Source of the DNA: Serpens gallinarum
Lineage (GTDB): Bacteria > Pseudomonadota > Gammaproteobacteria > Pseudomonadales > Pseudomonadaceae
Direction of reading: 5' to 3'
Length of the DNA stretch: 64,000 nt
NCBI RefSeq assembly: GCF_014836765.1
Contig: NZ_JACSQG010000006.1
Location: 124,001 to 188,000, forward strand
Shown: positions 34,801-43,180 of the stretch, piece by piece
Numbering within the stretch: the first letter of the stretch is position 1
Layout: the number at the start of each line of letters is the position of its first letter
Position numbers and translations under genes: made by a program
The notes under the pieces: model-generated
Database searches by the model: none
What the model saw: the letters and a program-made list of their open reading frames with translations, nothing else
What the model was told of the DNA's origin: nothing

Positions 34801-35611
34801 GCACCTCGGTGAAGAAGTGGGCGTCCGGGGTACGTGTCTGCGGGACGTTGGAGCCCCAGGCGATGATGTAGTTGGAGTTGTACCAGTCGGCCGATTCCGG
34901 CACGTCGGTCTGCTCGCCCCACACCTGCGGCGAGGCCGGCGGCAGGTCGCAGTACCAGTCGTAGAAGCTCAGGCACACGCCGCCGATCAGCGACAGGTAA
35001 CGCGAGCCGGCGGCGTAGGACACCATGGACATGGCCGGAATCGGCGAAAAGCCGACCACGCGGTCCGGGCCGTATTGCTTGACGGTGTAGACGTTGGCGG
35101 CGGCGATGATCTCGTTGACTTCGTTCCAGCTGGAACGCACGAAGCCACCCATGCCGCGCTTGCTCTTGTAGGACTCGGCCTTGGCCTTGTCCTCGACGAT
35201 GCTCGCCCAGGCCTCGACCGGGCTCTTGCTGGCCCGCGCCTCACGCCACAGTTTGAGCAGCGGCTTGCGCACCTTGGGGTATTTGAGGCGGTTGGCGCTG
35301 TAGATGTACCAGCTGTAGCTCGCACCACGCGGGCAACCACGCGGTTCGTGGTTAGGCAGGTCGTTGCGGGTGCGCGGGTAGTCGGTCTGCTGGGTTTCCC
35401 AGGTGATCAGACCGTTCTTCACGTAGATCTTCCAGGAACAGGAACCGGTGCAGTTCACCCCGTGGGTGGAGCGCACGATCTTGTCGTATTGCCAGCGCGA
35501 GCGGTAGACGTTCTCCCAGTCGCGTGATTCTTGGCGCGTTTCGCCGTGACCCTCGGCGAACTCGCCTTGCTTGCGGTTAAAGAAGCGCAGCTGGTCGAGT
35601 AGGTGACTCAT
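31856..35611 (-). CDS. narG: Respiratory nitrate reductase, alpha subunit
   Basis: A 1251-residue Mo-bis-MGD enzyme reducing nitrate to nitrite at the cytoplasmic face. The FS0 cluster is bound by His49, Cys53 and Cys57 (STHGVNCTGSC). The N-terminus has MSHLLDQLRFF with no Tat signal, as in E. coli NarG. The Mo-ligand Asp region is in YNSNYIIAWGSN. I chose 35611 because GAGGA lies eight bases upstream; the longer frame into narK2 is not used. It is followed by narH, narJ and narI in one operon. Confidence 0.97.
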   Translation of the reverse strand: MSHLLDQLRFFNRKQGEFAEGHGETRQESRDWENVYRSRWQYDKIVRSTHGVNCTGSCSWKIYVKNGLITWETQQTDYPRTRNDLPNHEPRGCPRGASYSWYIYSANRLKYPKVRKPLLKLWREARASKSPVEAWASIVEDKAKAESYKSKRGMGGFVRSSWNEVNEIIAAANVYTVKQYGPDRVVGFSPIPAMSMVSYAAGSRYLSLIGGVCLSFYDWYCDLPPASPQVWGEQTDVPESADWYNSNYIIAWGSNVPQTRTPDAHFFTEVRYKGTKTVAITPDYAEVAKLTDLWLNPKQGTDAALAQAFSHVIFKEFHLEKPSAYFTDYAKRYTDMPILVLLDEKDGYYRADRFLRASDLADNLGQDNNPEWKTIAVDGSTGELVSPLGSIGYRWGEKGKWNIEAREGKDGREVDLQLSQIGSGESVDVGFPYFGGQLHEHFTAVEGEDVQARRVPVRSLTLADGKAVKVATVFDLMAANLAIDRGLGGANVASSYDDASVPGTPAWQEQITGVAREKAIQIAREFADNADKTHGRSMIIVGAAMNHWYHMDMNYRGLINMLMLCGCVGQTGGGWAHYVGQEKLRPQCGWLPLAFGLDWNRPSRQMNGTSFFYNHSSQWRHEKMSMHEVLSPLADKSQFPEHALDYNIRAERAGWLPSAPQLNRNPLQITRDAAAAGLSPKDYAVQALQDGSLRFACEQPDNPDNFPRNMFIWRSNLLGSSGKGHEYMLKYLLGTKNGVMNEDTGKSQGFKPGEVDWQEDGAIGKLDLVTTLDFRMSSTCVYSDIVLPTATWYEKDDMNTSDMHPFIHPLSAAIDPAWEARSDWEIYKGIAKSFSEMAEGHLGVEQDLVTVPLMHDSPGELAQPFGGTDWKTAGEALQPGKNAPNITVVERDYPATYKKFTSLGPLLNTLGNGGKGINWNTDEEVKFLGELNYTVREEGVSQGRPKIETAIDAAEVILSLAPETNGHVAVKAWAALSEFTGRDHSHLALPKAHEAIRFRDIQAQPRKIISSPTWSGLEDEHVSYNAGYTNVHEYIPWRTLTGRQQFYQDHPWMQAFGEQLMSYRPPINTRTVESVKGKKSNGNPEIALNWITPHQKWGIHSTYTDNLIMLTLSRGGPIVWMSEVDAKKVGIEDNDWIECFNANGALTARAVVSQRVMEGMVMMYHAQERIVNVPGSETTKTRGGHHNSVTRVVLKPTHMIGGYAQQAYGFNYYGTVGCNRDEFVVVRKMAKVDWLDGPYGDDLPQPLPQDI

Positions 35612-35681
35612 GGTGTTTTCCTCTTCAGGCTGAGCGCCCACTGCCGGCGCGCTCTGTCGTAATGGCTTGGCAGATCGGTGG

Positions 35682-37094
35682 CTAGCAGGGATTCGAGGCG
35701 CCGCGCCGCGCATACCACCACCAGGTGACGGCGATGCAGCTCAGGTAGTAGGCGATGAACAGGTACAGGGCGGCTTCGGCGTTGCCGGTGAGGGCCAGCG
35801 ACGTGCCGAAGGCTTTGGGAATGAAGAAGCCGCCGTAGGCACCCAGCGCGGCGCTAAAGCCGATGACGGCGGCCGATTCGATGCTGGCGTTCTTGTTGGC
35901 GGCGTCTTCACTGACCTCGCCGCGCTGCAGGCGCTTAGCCCACTCACCACGGAAAATCACCGGGATCATGCAGAAGGTCGAGCCGTTGCCGATGCCGGCA
36001 AAGAAAAACAGTAGGATGAAGGAGCCCAGGAAGCCCCAGAAATTGCCGCCGCCGTTCTCACCGGGCAGGAAACTGATCACCGCAAACACGAACGCGATCA
36101 TCAGCGCGTAGTTCCACAGGGTGATGCGCGCGCCGCCGAACTTGTCCGCCAGCATGCCGCCCAGGGTGCGGCTCAGCGCGCCCACCAGCGGGCCGAGAAA
36201 GGCGTACTGCAGCGGGTTGATGTCCGGAAACTGGGTCTTGCTGAGCATGGCGAAGCCGGCGGAGAAGCCGATGAAACTGCCGAAGGTGCCGATGTACAGC
36301 CAGCACATCAGCCAATTGTGCTTGCGTTGGAAGATCACCGCCTGGTCCTTGACCGATGCCTTGGCATCAGCAATGTCATGCATGCCAAACCAGGCCGCCA
36401 GAGCGGAGACGGCAATGAACGGCACCCAGATCAGACCGGCGTTTTGCACCCACAGCTGGGTGCCATCGCTGAGCACCTGAGGCTCGCCGCCGAAGCTACC
36501 GAACAACCCACCCACTACCGCCAGTGGCACGGCGAACTGCATGACCGACACGCCCAGATTGCCCAGGCCCGCATTCAGCCCCAGCGCGGTGCCCTGACGG
36601 GCCTTGGGAAAAAAGAAGCTGATGTTGGACATGCTCGAAGAGAAGTTGCCGCCGCCAAAACCGCACAGCAGGGCGATGATCACGAACACGCCGTAGGGGG
36701 TATCCGGGTTTTGCACCGCGATGCTCATCCAGATGCAGGGGATCAGCAGCGAGGCGGTGCTCAGCGCCGTCCAGCGCCGCCCGCCGAAGATCGGCACCAT
36801 GAACGAGTAGAAAATGCGCAGCGTGGCACCAGACAAGGAGGGCAGCGCGGCGAGCATGAACAGCTGTTCAGTGCTGAAACTGAAACCGATGCTGTTCAGG
36901 CGCACCGTCACGGTGCTCCACACCATCCACACGGCGAAGGCCAACAGCAGCGCGGGTACCGAGATCCACAGGTTGCGGGTGGCGATCCTCTGTCCGACGT
37001 CGCTCCAGAAGTGCGGGTTTTCGGGGCGCCAGTCGGTGATCACCGCGCCTTTGGGCGGTTGGAAGTCGGCGACCGTTCTTTCAAGGGTGGACAT
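35682..37094 (-). CDS. narK2: Nitrate/nitrite transporter NarK2
   Basis: A 470-residue major facilitator with 12 TMs and the nitrate signatures GFGGGNFSSSMSNISFFFP and GAYGGFFIPKAFGTS. It matches the NarK2 (E. coli NarK-like) type, which is longer by an N-terminal cytoplasmic tail of about 35 residues and works mainly as a nitrate/nitrite antiporter. AAGGAG precedes the start. It lies between narK1 and narG, three bases after narK1, as in the narK1K2GHJI operon of P. aeruginosa. Confidence 0.94.
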   Translation of the reverse strand: MSTLERTVADFQPPKGAVITDWRPENPHFWSDVGQRIATRNLWISVPALLLAFAVWMVWSTVTVRLNSIGFSFSTEQLFMLAALPSLSGATLRIFYSFMVPIFGGRRWTALSTASLLIPCIWMSIAVQNPDTPYGVFVIIALLCGFGGGNFSSSMSNISFFFPKARQGTALGLNAGLGNLGVSVMQFAVPLAVVGGLFGSFGGEPQVLSDGTQLWVQNAGLIWVPFIAVSALAAWFGMHDIADAKASVKDQAVIFQRKHNWLMCWLYIGTFGSFIGFSAGFAMLSKTQFPDINPLQYAFLGPLVGALSRTLGGMLADKFGGARITLWNYALMIAFVFAVISFLPGENGGGNFWGFLGSFILLFFFAGIGNGSTFCMIPVIFRGEWAKRLQRGEVSEDAANKNASIESAAVIGFSAALGAYGGFFIPKAFGTSLALTGNAEAALYLFIAYYLSCIAVTWWWYARRGASNPC

Positions 37095-37096
37095 GC

Positions 37097-38362
37097 TTAT
37101 TCTCCTTGGACACTAACGCGCGCAGGCACGCTATTGCCCATGAGCGGGGTTTGACGGATTTCGCTGCGGTACATCCAGATCAGGGAGATCCAGACCACGC
37201 CATACAGCAGCATGAAAGCGGAGGTGCGCACGCCGGTGAGGTCCACCAGAGCGCCGAACATGATCGGCAGGATGAAGCCGCCGATGCCGCCGGCCAGACC
37301 GACGATGCCGGAGACCACGCCCATGTTGTGCGGGTAGTCATCGGAGATGTACTTGAACACCGAGGCCTTGCCGAACGCCCAGGCAATGCCGACGATAAAC
37401 ATCAGCGCGGTGAACACCCACGCATTGAGGCCAAGGGAGAAGGTCTTCGGGCCGTTGACGGTCTGGATGGTGAAATCGGTCTGTGGATAGGACAGCAGGA
37501 ACAGGCACACCCAGCTCACCCACATCACCCACCAGGTCACGCTCTGCGCGCCCCAGCGATCCGACATCCAGCCACCCACCGCGCGCAATACACCGCCGGG
37601 CAGCGAGAAGCAGGCAGCCAGCAGCGCAGCGGTCTGCAGGTTGAAGCCGTATTCCTCGACGTAGTACTTGGTCATCCACAGCGCCAGGGCCACATAGCCG
37701 CCAAAGACGATCGAGTAGTACTGGCAGTAGCGCCACACCGCCGGGTCTTTCAGCGCCTGCATCTGCTCGCGCAGGGTCACTCCGCCAGCCACGCGGTGCG
37801 CCTTGTTCTCGCGGGTGAAAAACCAGAACAGCAGCGCAGTGATGAACATCGTCGCCGAGAAGACCTTGGGCACCAGCTGCCAACTGCCGGCGGCAATCAG
37901 CGCCGGGGCGAGGAACTTGGTCAGCGCCGACCCGGCGTTGCCAGCGCCGAAAATGCCCATGGCGAAGCCCTGATTGTCCTTGTCGAACCACTTGGCGACA
38001 TAGGCGATGCCCACCGAAAACGAGCCGCCGGCCAGACCGACAAACAGGCCGAGCACCAGGAAGTGCCAGTAGGCGGTGGCCTCGGCGATCAGGTAGATCG
38101 GCAGCACGCAGACCAGCATCAGCACGAAGAACACCACGCGCCCACCGAACCTGTCGGTGAGCATGCCCAGCGGCAGACGGATCAGCGAACCGGTGAGCAC
38201 CGGGGTGGCGGCCAGCAGGCCGAACTGGGTTTCGTTGAGCTGCAACAGCTCTTTGATCGGCACACCCAGCACGGCGAACATCATCCACACCATGAAGCAC
38301 ACCGTGAACGCCAGGGTACTCATGCCCAATATCAGGCCTTGCTGCATCTTGTGACCGGCCAT
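37097..38362 (-). CDS. narK1: Nitrate transporter NarK1
   Basis: A 421-residue major facilitator with 12 TMs, of the shorter type I nitrate porters thought to be proton/nitrate symporters. Signatures are GLAGGSFSVGIAYVAKWFD and GLAGGIGGFILP in TM5 and TM11. GGAGGT lies before the ATG. It is the first gene of the nar structural operon; an Anr box and a NarL-type site lie upstream. NarK1 and NarK2 together would bring in nitrate to start respiration and then exchange it for nitrite. Confidence 0.94.
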   Translation of the reverse strand: MAGHKMQQGLILGMSTLAFTVCFMVWMMFAVLGVPIKELLQLNETQFGLLAATPVLTGSLIRLPLGMLTDRFGGRVVFFVLMLVCVLPIYLIAEATAYWHFLVLGLFVGLAGGSFSVGIAYVAKWFDKDNQGFAMGIFGAGNAGSALTKFLAPALIAAGSWQLVPKVFSATMFITALLFWFFTRENKAHRVAGGVTLREQMQALKDPAVWRYCQYYSIVFGGYVALALWMTKYYVEEYGFNLQTAALLAACFSLPGGVLRAVGGWMSDRWGAQSVTWWVMWVSWVCLFLLSYPQTDFTIQTVNGPKTFSLGLNAWVFTALMFIVGIAWAFGKASVFKYISDDYPHNMGVVSGIVGLAGGIGGFILPIMFGALVDLTGVRTSAFMLLYGVVWISLIWMYRSEIRQTPLMGNSVPARVSVQGE

Positions 38363-38420
38363 AACGACCTCCAGGGGTAGCTGTTATGGCCGCAGCCTAG
38401 CGACGGAGCCGAGCAAACCC

Positions 38421-38434
38421 TTGATGCAGATCAA
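38421..38434. promoter_or_regulatory. Anr (FNR-type) box upstream of narK1
   Basis: TTGATGCAGATCAA, a perfect match to TTGAT-N4-ATCAA, is centred about 65 bp before the narK1 start codon in the narK1-narX divergent region. It should give oxygen control of the nar operon by Anr or Dnr. Confidence 0.88.
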
Positions 38435-38472
38435 GGGCAAGACAGCCCCTCACCCCCTACTATCCACGCGCC

Positions 38473-38488
38473 TACCCACAAAGAGGTA
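38473..38488. promoter_or_regulatory. NarL-type 7-2-7 site
   Basis: TACCCAC-AA-AGAGGTA has two inverted heptamers separated by two bases, the layout preferred by phosphorylated NarL/NarP. The right heptamer (TACCTCT on the other strand) fits TACYYMT exactly; the left differs at the last base. It lies between narK1 and narX, 52 bp upstream of the Anr box relative to narK1. Confidence 0.6.
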
Positions 38489-38594
38489 AACCCGTAAAAA
38501 TTAAAATTCCCTTTTTAATTCAACAAGTTAATCAATCAAGCCTGCTGAGAAAACCGGCTTGATCGATCCCCCGGACTCTTTAGAGGTAGTTGCC

Positions 38595-40391
38595 ATGTTG
38601 CAATGGTTGAAAGGCTCGTTGCCGGCCCGAGCGGGCCTCGCGGTGGCCTTGATTGCCATCTTTGCATTGGCCAGCGCGCTCAGCTCCGGCGTGATCGCCC
38701 GCCTCAGCGAAGGCGATGCGGCTGCCATCAATACCGCCGGCTCCCTGCGCATGGCCACCTACCGGCTGAGCTGGAAGATCGAGGCGGGAGCTGACATCCA
38801 GCTGCTGCAGATGCACGGCGGTAACCTCGAAAAGCGCCTGGAAAGCTCCGACCTGACCGGCGTGCTGCAGAACAGCGACGCGTTACGCCACGCCTACGAT
38901 CAACTCCATCAGCGCTGGGTGAACGAACTCAAGCCTGCCTTGTTCGGCGGCGATACCCGACAGTTCCTGGACCATGCAGACAGCTTCGTCGAGCAACTCG
39001 ACCAGTTCGTCTATGTCTTGCAACAGGACAATGAAAGCAAACAGGCCTGGCAGCAGACCATTCAAGGCCTGGCGCTGTTCGTCACCACCATCGTGCTGAT
39101 GATCGGCATGTATCAATTGCAGGGAACCGTCCTGGCGCCATTGCAGGAGCTGAATCGGGCCAATGAGCGTTTTCGCGCCGGCGATCTGAGCGCGCGGGTC
39201 GACTACCAGGCAACCGATGAGTTGGGCCAGGTGGTCAACAGCTTCAATGCCATGGCCGCAGCCATTGAGGAATCGCACCGCACGCTGGAAAGTCGCGTCG
39301 CCGAAGAAACCGCCAACCTGGCCCAGGCCAATGCCGCCTTGCAGCTGCTGTACCGCAGCAGCCGCAGCCTGGCCAGCCAGGCCGCCGATGCCGACACCCT
39401 CGGCCATCTGCTGGACAGCTTTCAGGAGCGTTTGCCTGGCCTGCGCCTGTCGCTGTGCCTGCATGGCGACCCCCAGCAGCCGGTGGGCCAGCTGATCGCC
39501 CTGCATGGCCAGGAACTACGCGAGATCTGCTCACCGGCGGATTGCGCCAATTGCACGCTGCACAACCGCCATAACCTGATCGCCTGCCCGGTGGTCAACC
39601 TGGGCAGCGAGCTCGGCGAATTACGCGCGGCGTTTACCGGCGGCCGCCCTGCCCAGGCCTGGGAAATGGAACTGATCCAGGCGCTGGCCAACCTGATCGG
39701 CACCGCGCTGTCGCTGGAGCGCCAGCGTGAACAGGAGCATCGCCTGCTGATTTTCGAGGAGCGCGCCGTGATCGCCCGTGAGCTGCACGACTCGCTGGCC
39801 CAGGCACTGTCGTTCATCAAATTGCAGGTCAGTCGCCTGCAAACGCTGATTCGCCGCGGCGAATCGCTGGCCAAGGTGGAAACGGTCAGTGAAGAGATCC
39901 GCGACGGCCTGAACACCGCCTACCGCCAACTTCGTGAGCTGCTGACCACCTTCCGCCTGAGCATCAAGGAAGGCGGACTCGACCAGGCCCTGCGCGACAC
40001 CGCCCTGGAGTTCTCGACGCGCAGCCCGTTCGAGGTGGACCTGCAGGTCAGTCCGCTGGCCGTGCCGCTGTCGGCCAGCGAACAGATCCACCTGCTGCAG
40101 ATCGCCCGCGAGGCGCTGTCCAATTGCGCCCGCCACTCCGGTGCCAGCCAGGTGCAAGTTGCCTTGCACCAAACCGGCGAGGCTGTCGAACTGCTGATCG
40201 AAGACGACGGCTGCGGGCTGTCCCATGAGCACGACAAACGCCAGCATCATGGCCTGACCATCATGCAGGAACGCGCGCGCAGCCTGGCCGGGCAACTGAG
40301 CGTGACAGACAAAATCCCCCATGGCACTCGCGTGCAGTTGCGCTTTCGCCCCGAGTTTCTTGGCCATCCTTTCAACGAGGCCCTTGCATGA
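38595..40391 (+). CDS. narX: Nitrate/nitrite sensor histidine kinase
   Basis: A 598-residue sensor. TM1 (about 15-35), a periplasmic four-helix domain with the nitrate P-box NTAGSLRMATYRL (46-58), TM2 (about 155-178), a HAMP segment, a central cysteine cluster (Cys312, Cys317, Cys320, Cys331), and a HisKA_3 domain with His398 in ARELHDSLAQ, then an ATPase domain ending near KIPHGTRVQLRF. The start at 38595 has GAGGT eight bases upstream. It overlaps narL by four bases and phosphorylates it in response to nitrate. Confidence 0.95.
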   Translation: MLQWLKGSLPARAGLAVALIAIFALASALSSGVIARLSEGDAAAINTAGSLRMATYRLSWKIEAGADIQLLQMHGGNLEKRLESSDLTGVLQNSDALRHAYDQLHQRWVNELKPALFGGDTRQFLDHADSFVEQLDQFVYVLQQDNESKQAWQQTIQGLALFVTTIVLMIGMYQLQGTVLAPLQELNRANERFRAGDLSARVDYQATDELGQVVNSFNAMAAAIEESHRTLESRVAEETANLAQANAALQLLYRSSRSLASQAADADTLGHLLDSFQERLPGLRLSLCLHGDPQQPVGQLIALHGQELREICSPADCANCTLHNRHNLIACPVVNLGSELGELRAAFTGGRPAQAWEMELIQALANLIGTALSLERQREQEHRLLIFEERAVIARELHDSLAQALSFIKLQVSRLQTLIRRGESLAKVETVSEEIRDGLNTAYRQLRELLTTFRLSIKEGGLDQALRDTALEFSTRSPFEVDLQVSPLAVPLSASEQIHLLQIAREALSNCARHSGASQVQVALHQTGEAVELLIEDDGCGLSHEHDKRQHHGLTIMQERARSLAGQLSVTDKIPHGTRVQLRFRPEFLGHPFNEALA

Positions 40392-41020
40392 CCACTCCGC
40401 ACACCCTGCTCTTGGTCGACGACCATCCGATGATGCGCCGCGGCATCCGCCAGCTGCTCGAACTGGAAGACGACCTCGACGTCATCGGCGAGGCCGGCCA
40501 TGGCGCCGAAGCACTCGACTTGCTGACCGACCTGCGCCCCGACCTGATCCTGCTCGACAACAACATGCCGCAGATGAATGGCGTGGAAACCCTGAAAAAG
40601 ATTCGCGAGCAGGGCTATGCCGGCAAGGTCCTGCTGTTCACCGTCTCCGACGCTGAAGAGGACGTGCGCGACGCCATGCGTTTCGGCGCCGACGGCTATT
40701 TGCTCAAAGACATGGAGCCTGAACAACTGATCGATCAGTTGCGCCGGGTTCTACACGGCAATCTGGTCATCAGCCCGGCACTGACCAAGGTATTGGCCCA
40801 AGCCCTGCGCAGCCCGCAAGGCGCGACCCAGGCCGACCTTACCGACCGCGAGCGACAGGTGCTGAAAATGGTTGCCCTCGGCAACAGCAACAAGATGATC
40901 GGCAACAAACTGGGCATCACCGAGGGCACCGTGAAGGTGCATATGAAGAACCTGCTGCACAAGCTCGGCCTGCGCTCGCGGGTGGAAGCGGCGGTGTGGG
41001 CCCTGGAGCACCTGCGATAG
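40388..41020 (+). CDS. narL: Nitrate/nitrite response regulator
   Basis: A 210-residue regulator with a receiver domain (acidic pair Asp11-Asp12, phospho-acceptor Asp57 in LLDNNMP, Lys near residue 108) and a LuxR-type helix-turn-helix (LTDRERQVLKMVALGNSNKM). Translation is coupled to narX by ATGA overlap. It most likely acts on the 7-2-7 site in front of narK1. Confidence 0.95.
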   Translation: MTTPHTLLLVDDHPMMRRGIRQLLELEDDLDVIGEAGHGAEALDLLTDLRPDLILLDNNMPQMNGVETLKKIREQGYAGKVLLFTVSDAEEDVRDAMRFGADGYLLKDMEPEQLIDQLRRVLHGNLVISPALTKVLAQALRSPQGATQADLTDRERQVLKMVALGNSNKMIGNKLGITEGTVKVHMKNLLHKLGLRSRVEAAVWALEHLR

Positions 41021-41022
41021 CG

Positions 41023-41070
41023 GCAAGCGGCAAGCGGCAAGCTCAGAGCTTGCGGCTTGCCGCTTTCTTA
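41023..41070. terminator. Bidirectional terminator between narL and carbonic anhydrase
   Basis: Three tandem copies of GCGGCAA on the left pair with CTTGCGGCTTGCCGC on the right, forming a long hairpin between the convergent narL and carbonic anhydrase genes, followed by TTTCTTA. Confidence 0.7.
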
Positions 41071-41697
41071 GGGTTCATAGCGGAAGGTGGCATCCAGCTG
41101 TTGCGGGCCGCTCACGGTAACCATCAGGTCCTTGACCAGGCCGTTGTCCAGCCCGTAGATCCAGCCGTGCACCGCCAATGGCTGGCCCCGCTGCCAGGCG
41201 TTCTGCACGATGGTGGTATGACACACGTTGCGTACCTGACGCTGCACATTCAACTCGCAGAGCAGGTCGACCCTGGCGCCGTGGTCCAACCCCGCAAACC
41301 GAGGCAGGTTTTGATGATAAAGCGCTTTCAAAGCCCGTAACCAGTTGTCGATGATCAGCCCCATCTCGGTATGTCCGAGCGCCGCGCGCACGCCGCCACA
41401 GCCATAATGGCCGCAGACGATCACTTGGCGGATCTCCAGGACATCCACCGCATACTGCAGCACCGAAAGCATATTCATGTCGGTGGCCACCACCATATTG
41501 GCCACATTGCGGTGCACGAACAGCTCGCCCGGCATCAGCCCGACCACATCATTGGCCGGAACGCGGCTGTCCGAGCAGCCGATCCACAGAAACTCCGGAC
41601 GCTGCTGGCGGGCCAGACGCGCAAAAAACTCCGGGTCTTGCGCACGCAACGCCTCCGACCAGCTTCGATTGTTGATCAACAACTGCTTGACGTTCAT
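41068..41697 (-). CDS. Beta-carbonic anhydrase
   Basis: A 209-residue zinc enzyme interconverting CO2 and bicarbonate. Zinc ligands Cys41, His97 and Cys100, and the Asp43-Arg45 dyad (CSDSRVP), are all present; GHYGCGGV is the second signature. It is of the Can/CynT type. No cyanase gene is nearby, so general CO2 supply, or pH handling during nitrate respiration, is more likely. Confidence 0.93.
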   Translation of the reverse strand: MNVKQLLINNRSWSEALRAQDPEFFARLARQQRPEFLWIGCSDSRVPANDVVGLMPGELFVHRNVANMVVATDMNMLSVLQYAVDVLEIRQVIVCGHYGCGGVRAALGHTEMGLIIDNWLRALKALYHQNLPRFAGLDHGARVDLLCELNVQRQVRNVCHTTIVQNAWQRGQPLAVHGWIYGLDNGLVKDLMVTVSGPQQLDATFRYEP

Positions 41698-41959
41698 GTC
41701 CTTTCCTGTCGCAACCTGTGGGGCGCAGAAATATCACCCGTCGGCGACGCCCGTCTTGTCCATCGTCAAGGGTGCCCGGCACACCGAACGCTACTCTAGC
41801 CACAGCGTCAGCCGCGATGGAATCCTCCTCTCCAGCCGTCGCGGGCTGGCGCGTTTTATCTACCTCCGCCCTACACACCTGCCTCTTTGGAGGTAGCGCC
41901 TTGGAGGGATTTGCCCGCGCTCCCGTGACTTTTACCATGCAGTCCACGGAGGTGACTTT

Positions 41960-42637
41960 ATGCTGACCGACCCCGCCACGCTTAGCGCCCTGCGCCGCCA
42001 TCACCTGTTCCAGAAGTTGCCACTTGATGTGTTCCAGGATGTTTGCGATCTGGCCATCTTCCGCCGCCTGGATAAAGGCGAGACGCTGTTTCACCAGGGT
42101 GAAAACGCCGACCGCTTCTACCTGCTGATCCAGGGGCAGATAAAATTGACGCGGGTCCTGCTCGAAGGCCAGGAAAAGCTGGTAGAAGTGATCCAGCCCG
42201 GGGAGAGCTTCGCCGAAGCCCTGCTGTTCAACGGTACTCGCCATTATCCGGTGACCGCCGGCGCACTCAAAGCCAGCAGCCTGGTGAGCATCGATGGCGC
42301 TCATTACCGGCGCCTGCTGGAAGAGCAACCCAGGATCTGCCTCGACCTGCTGGCCAGTTTCAGCATTCGCCTGCATCAGCGTCTCAACGAGATCGACACC
42401 CTGACGGTGGGCAACGCCAGCCGGCGCGTGGTGCGCTTTCTCTGCCAGGAACTGGAAGGCAGCAACGGCCAAATCCAGCTGCGCGCACCCAAACGCCTGA
42501 TCGCCTCGCAACTGGGCATCCAGCCGGAAACCTTCTCACGCATCCTGCACCGCCTGATCGATGCCGGGCTGATCGACATGGAGCGTCGTACCATCCGCGT
42601 GCTCGACAGTCCCAGCCTGGCCCAATACTGCGAATAA
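41960..42637 (+). CDS. dnr: Dnr-type CRP/FNR regulator of denitrification
   Basis: A 225-residue CRP/FNR protein with a cyclic-nucleotide-like sensor domain (about 15-135), a long dimer helix and a helix-turn-helix with LIASQLGIQPETFSRILHRL; the E-x2-S-R residues contact TTGA half sites. It lacks the N-terminal cysteine cluster of Anr/FNR, so it is of the Dnr (NO-sensing) type. GGAGG lies upstream. Boxes that it or Anr could bind lie at 38421, 43103 and 45589. Confidence 0.92.
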   Translation: MLTDPATLSALRRHHLFQKLPLDVFQDVCDLAIFRRLDKGETLFHQGENADRFYLLIQGQIKLTRVLLEGQEKLVEVIQPGESFAEALLFNGTRHYPVTAGALKASSLVSIDGAHYRRLLEEQPRICLDLLASFSIRLHQRLNEIDTLTVGNASRRVVRFLCQELEGSNGQIQLRAPKRLIASQLGIQPETFSRILHRLIDAGLIDMERRTIRVLDSPSLAQYCE

Positions 42638-42657
42638 GCCGTTAGGATGAAACGCCC

Positions 42658-43068
42658 ATGTCCTCTCTCCCACTCGTTTATTCCTGCTCCGGCTGCTCCA
42701 ATGTGGCCCAACTGGCCAATACCTTGGCCGTGCGCCTGGATCGCGCCGGGTTGGCGGAAATGTCCTGCATTGCCGGCATCGGCGGGCGGGTCGCCTCACT
42801 GGTCGACAAGGCCAATGCCCAGCGCCCGATCCTGGCCATCGACGGCTGCCGCATGCAGTGCGCCAGGGCCTGCCTAAAACAGCACGGCGTTACCGCCAAT
42901 ATCCATGTGGTGCTCAGTCAGTACGGCCTGAAAAAGCGCTATCGCGAAGACTGCTCCCGCGAGGAAACCGAACGGGTATACGCACAAATGCAAACGTTGC
43001 TGGACGACCCGCGCATGGCTGGCCGGGCACCACCCCAGGTAACACCGCAACTGAGGATTGTCAGATAG
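42658..43068 (+). CDS. DGC-domain putative zinc-binding protein, copy 1
   Basis: A 136-residue cysteine-rich protein with YSCSGCSNVAQLANTLA, MSCIAG, and DGCRMQCARACL, the signature motifs of the DGC (putative zinc-binding) family. Function is unknown; the cysteine pattern suggests zinc or a redox/sulfur role. It starts 20 bp after dnr with TAGGA upstream, so it is probably in the dnr transcript. It is about 70% identical by eye to the gene at 43181. Confidence 0.8.
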   Translation: MSSLPLVYSCSGCSNVAQLANTLAVRLDRAGLAEMSCIAGIGGRVASLVDKANAQRPILAIDGCRMQCARACLKQHGVTANIHVVLSQYGLKKRYREDCSREETERVYAQMQTLLDDPRMAGRAPPQVTPQLRIVR

Positions 43069-43102
43069 CGCATGCGCGGTAGCGCCGACCGCTCTGCCGT
43101 CC

Positions 43103-43116
43103 TTGAGCATGATCAA
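43103..43116. promoter_or_regulatory. Anr/Dnr box upstream of DGC copy 2
   Basis: TTGAGCATGATCAA fits TTGA-N6-TCAA and lies about 71 bp (centre) before the ATG at 43181, a spacing that would put it near -41.5 of a typical class II promoter. Confidence 0.8.
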
Positions 43117-43180
43117 GGTCAAGACATGACCCGCCCACCATACTGAGGCCCTTTGCAGGCCACCTCCGGGAGATACCACG

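Noticed and set aside
31865-35527. Open plus-strand frame of about 1220 codons opposite narG
   Set aside because: High-GC codon bias leaves the antisense frame open; the minus strand encodes complete NarG with all motifs, and the antisense protein has no recognisable domain.
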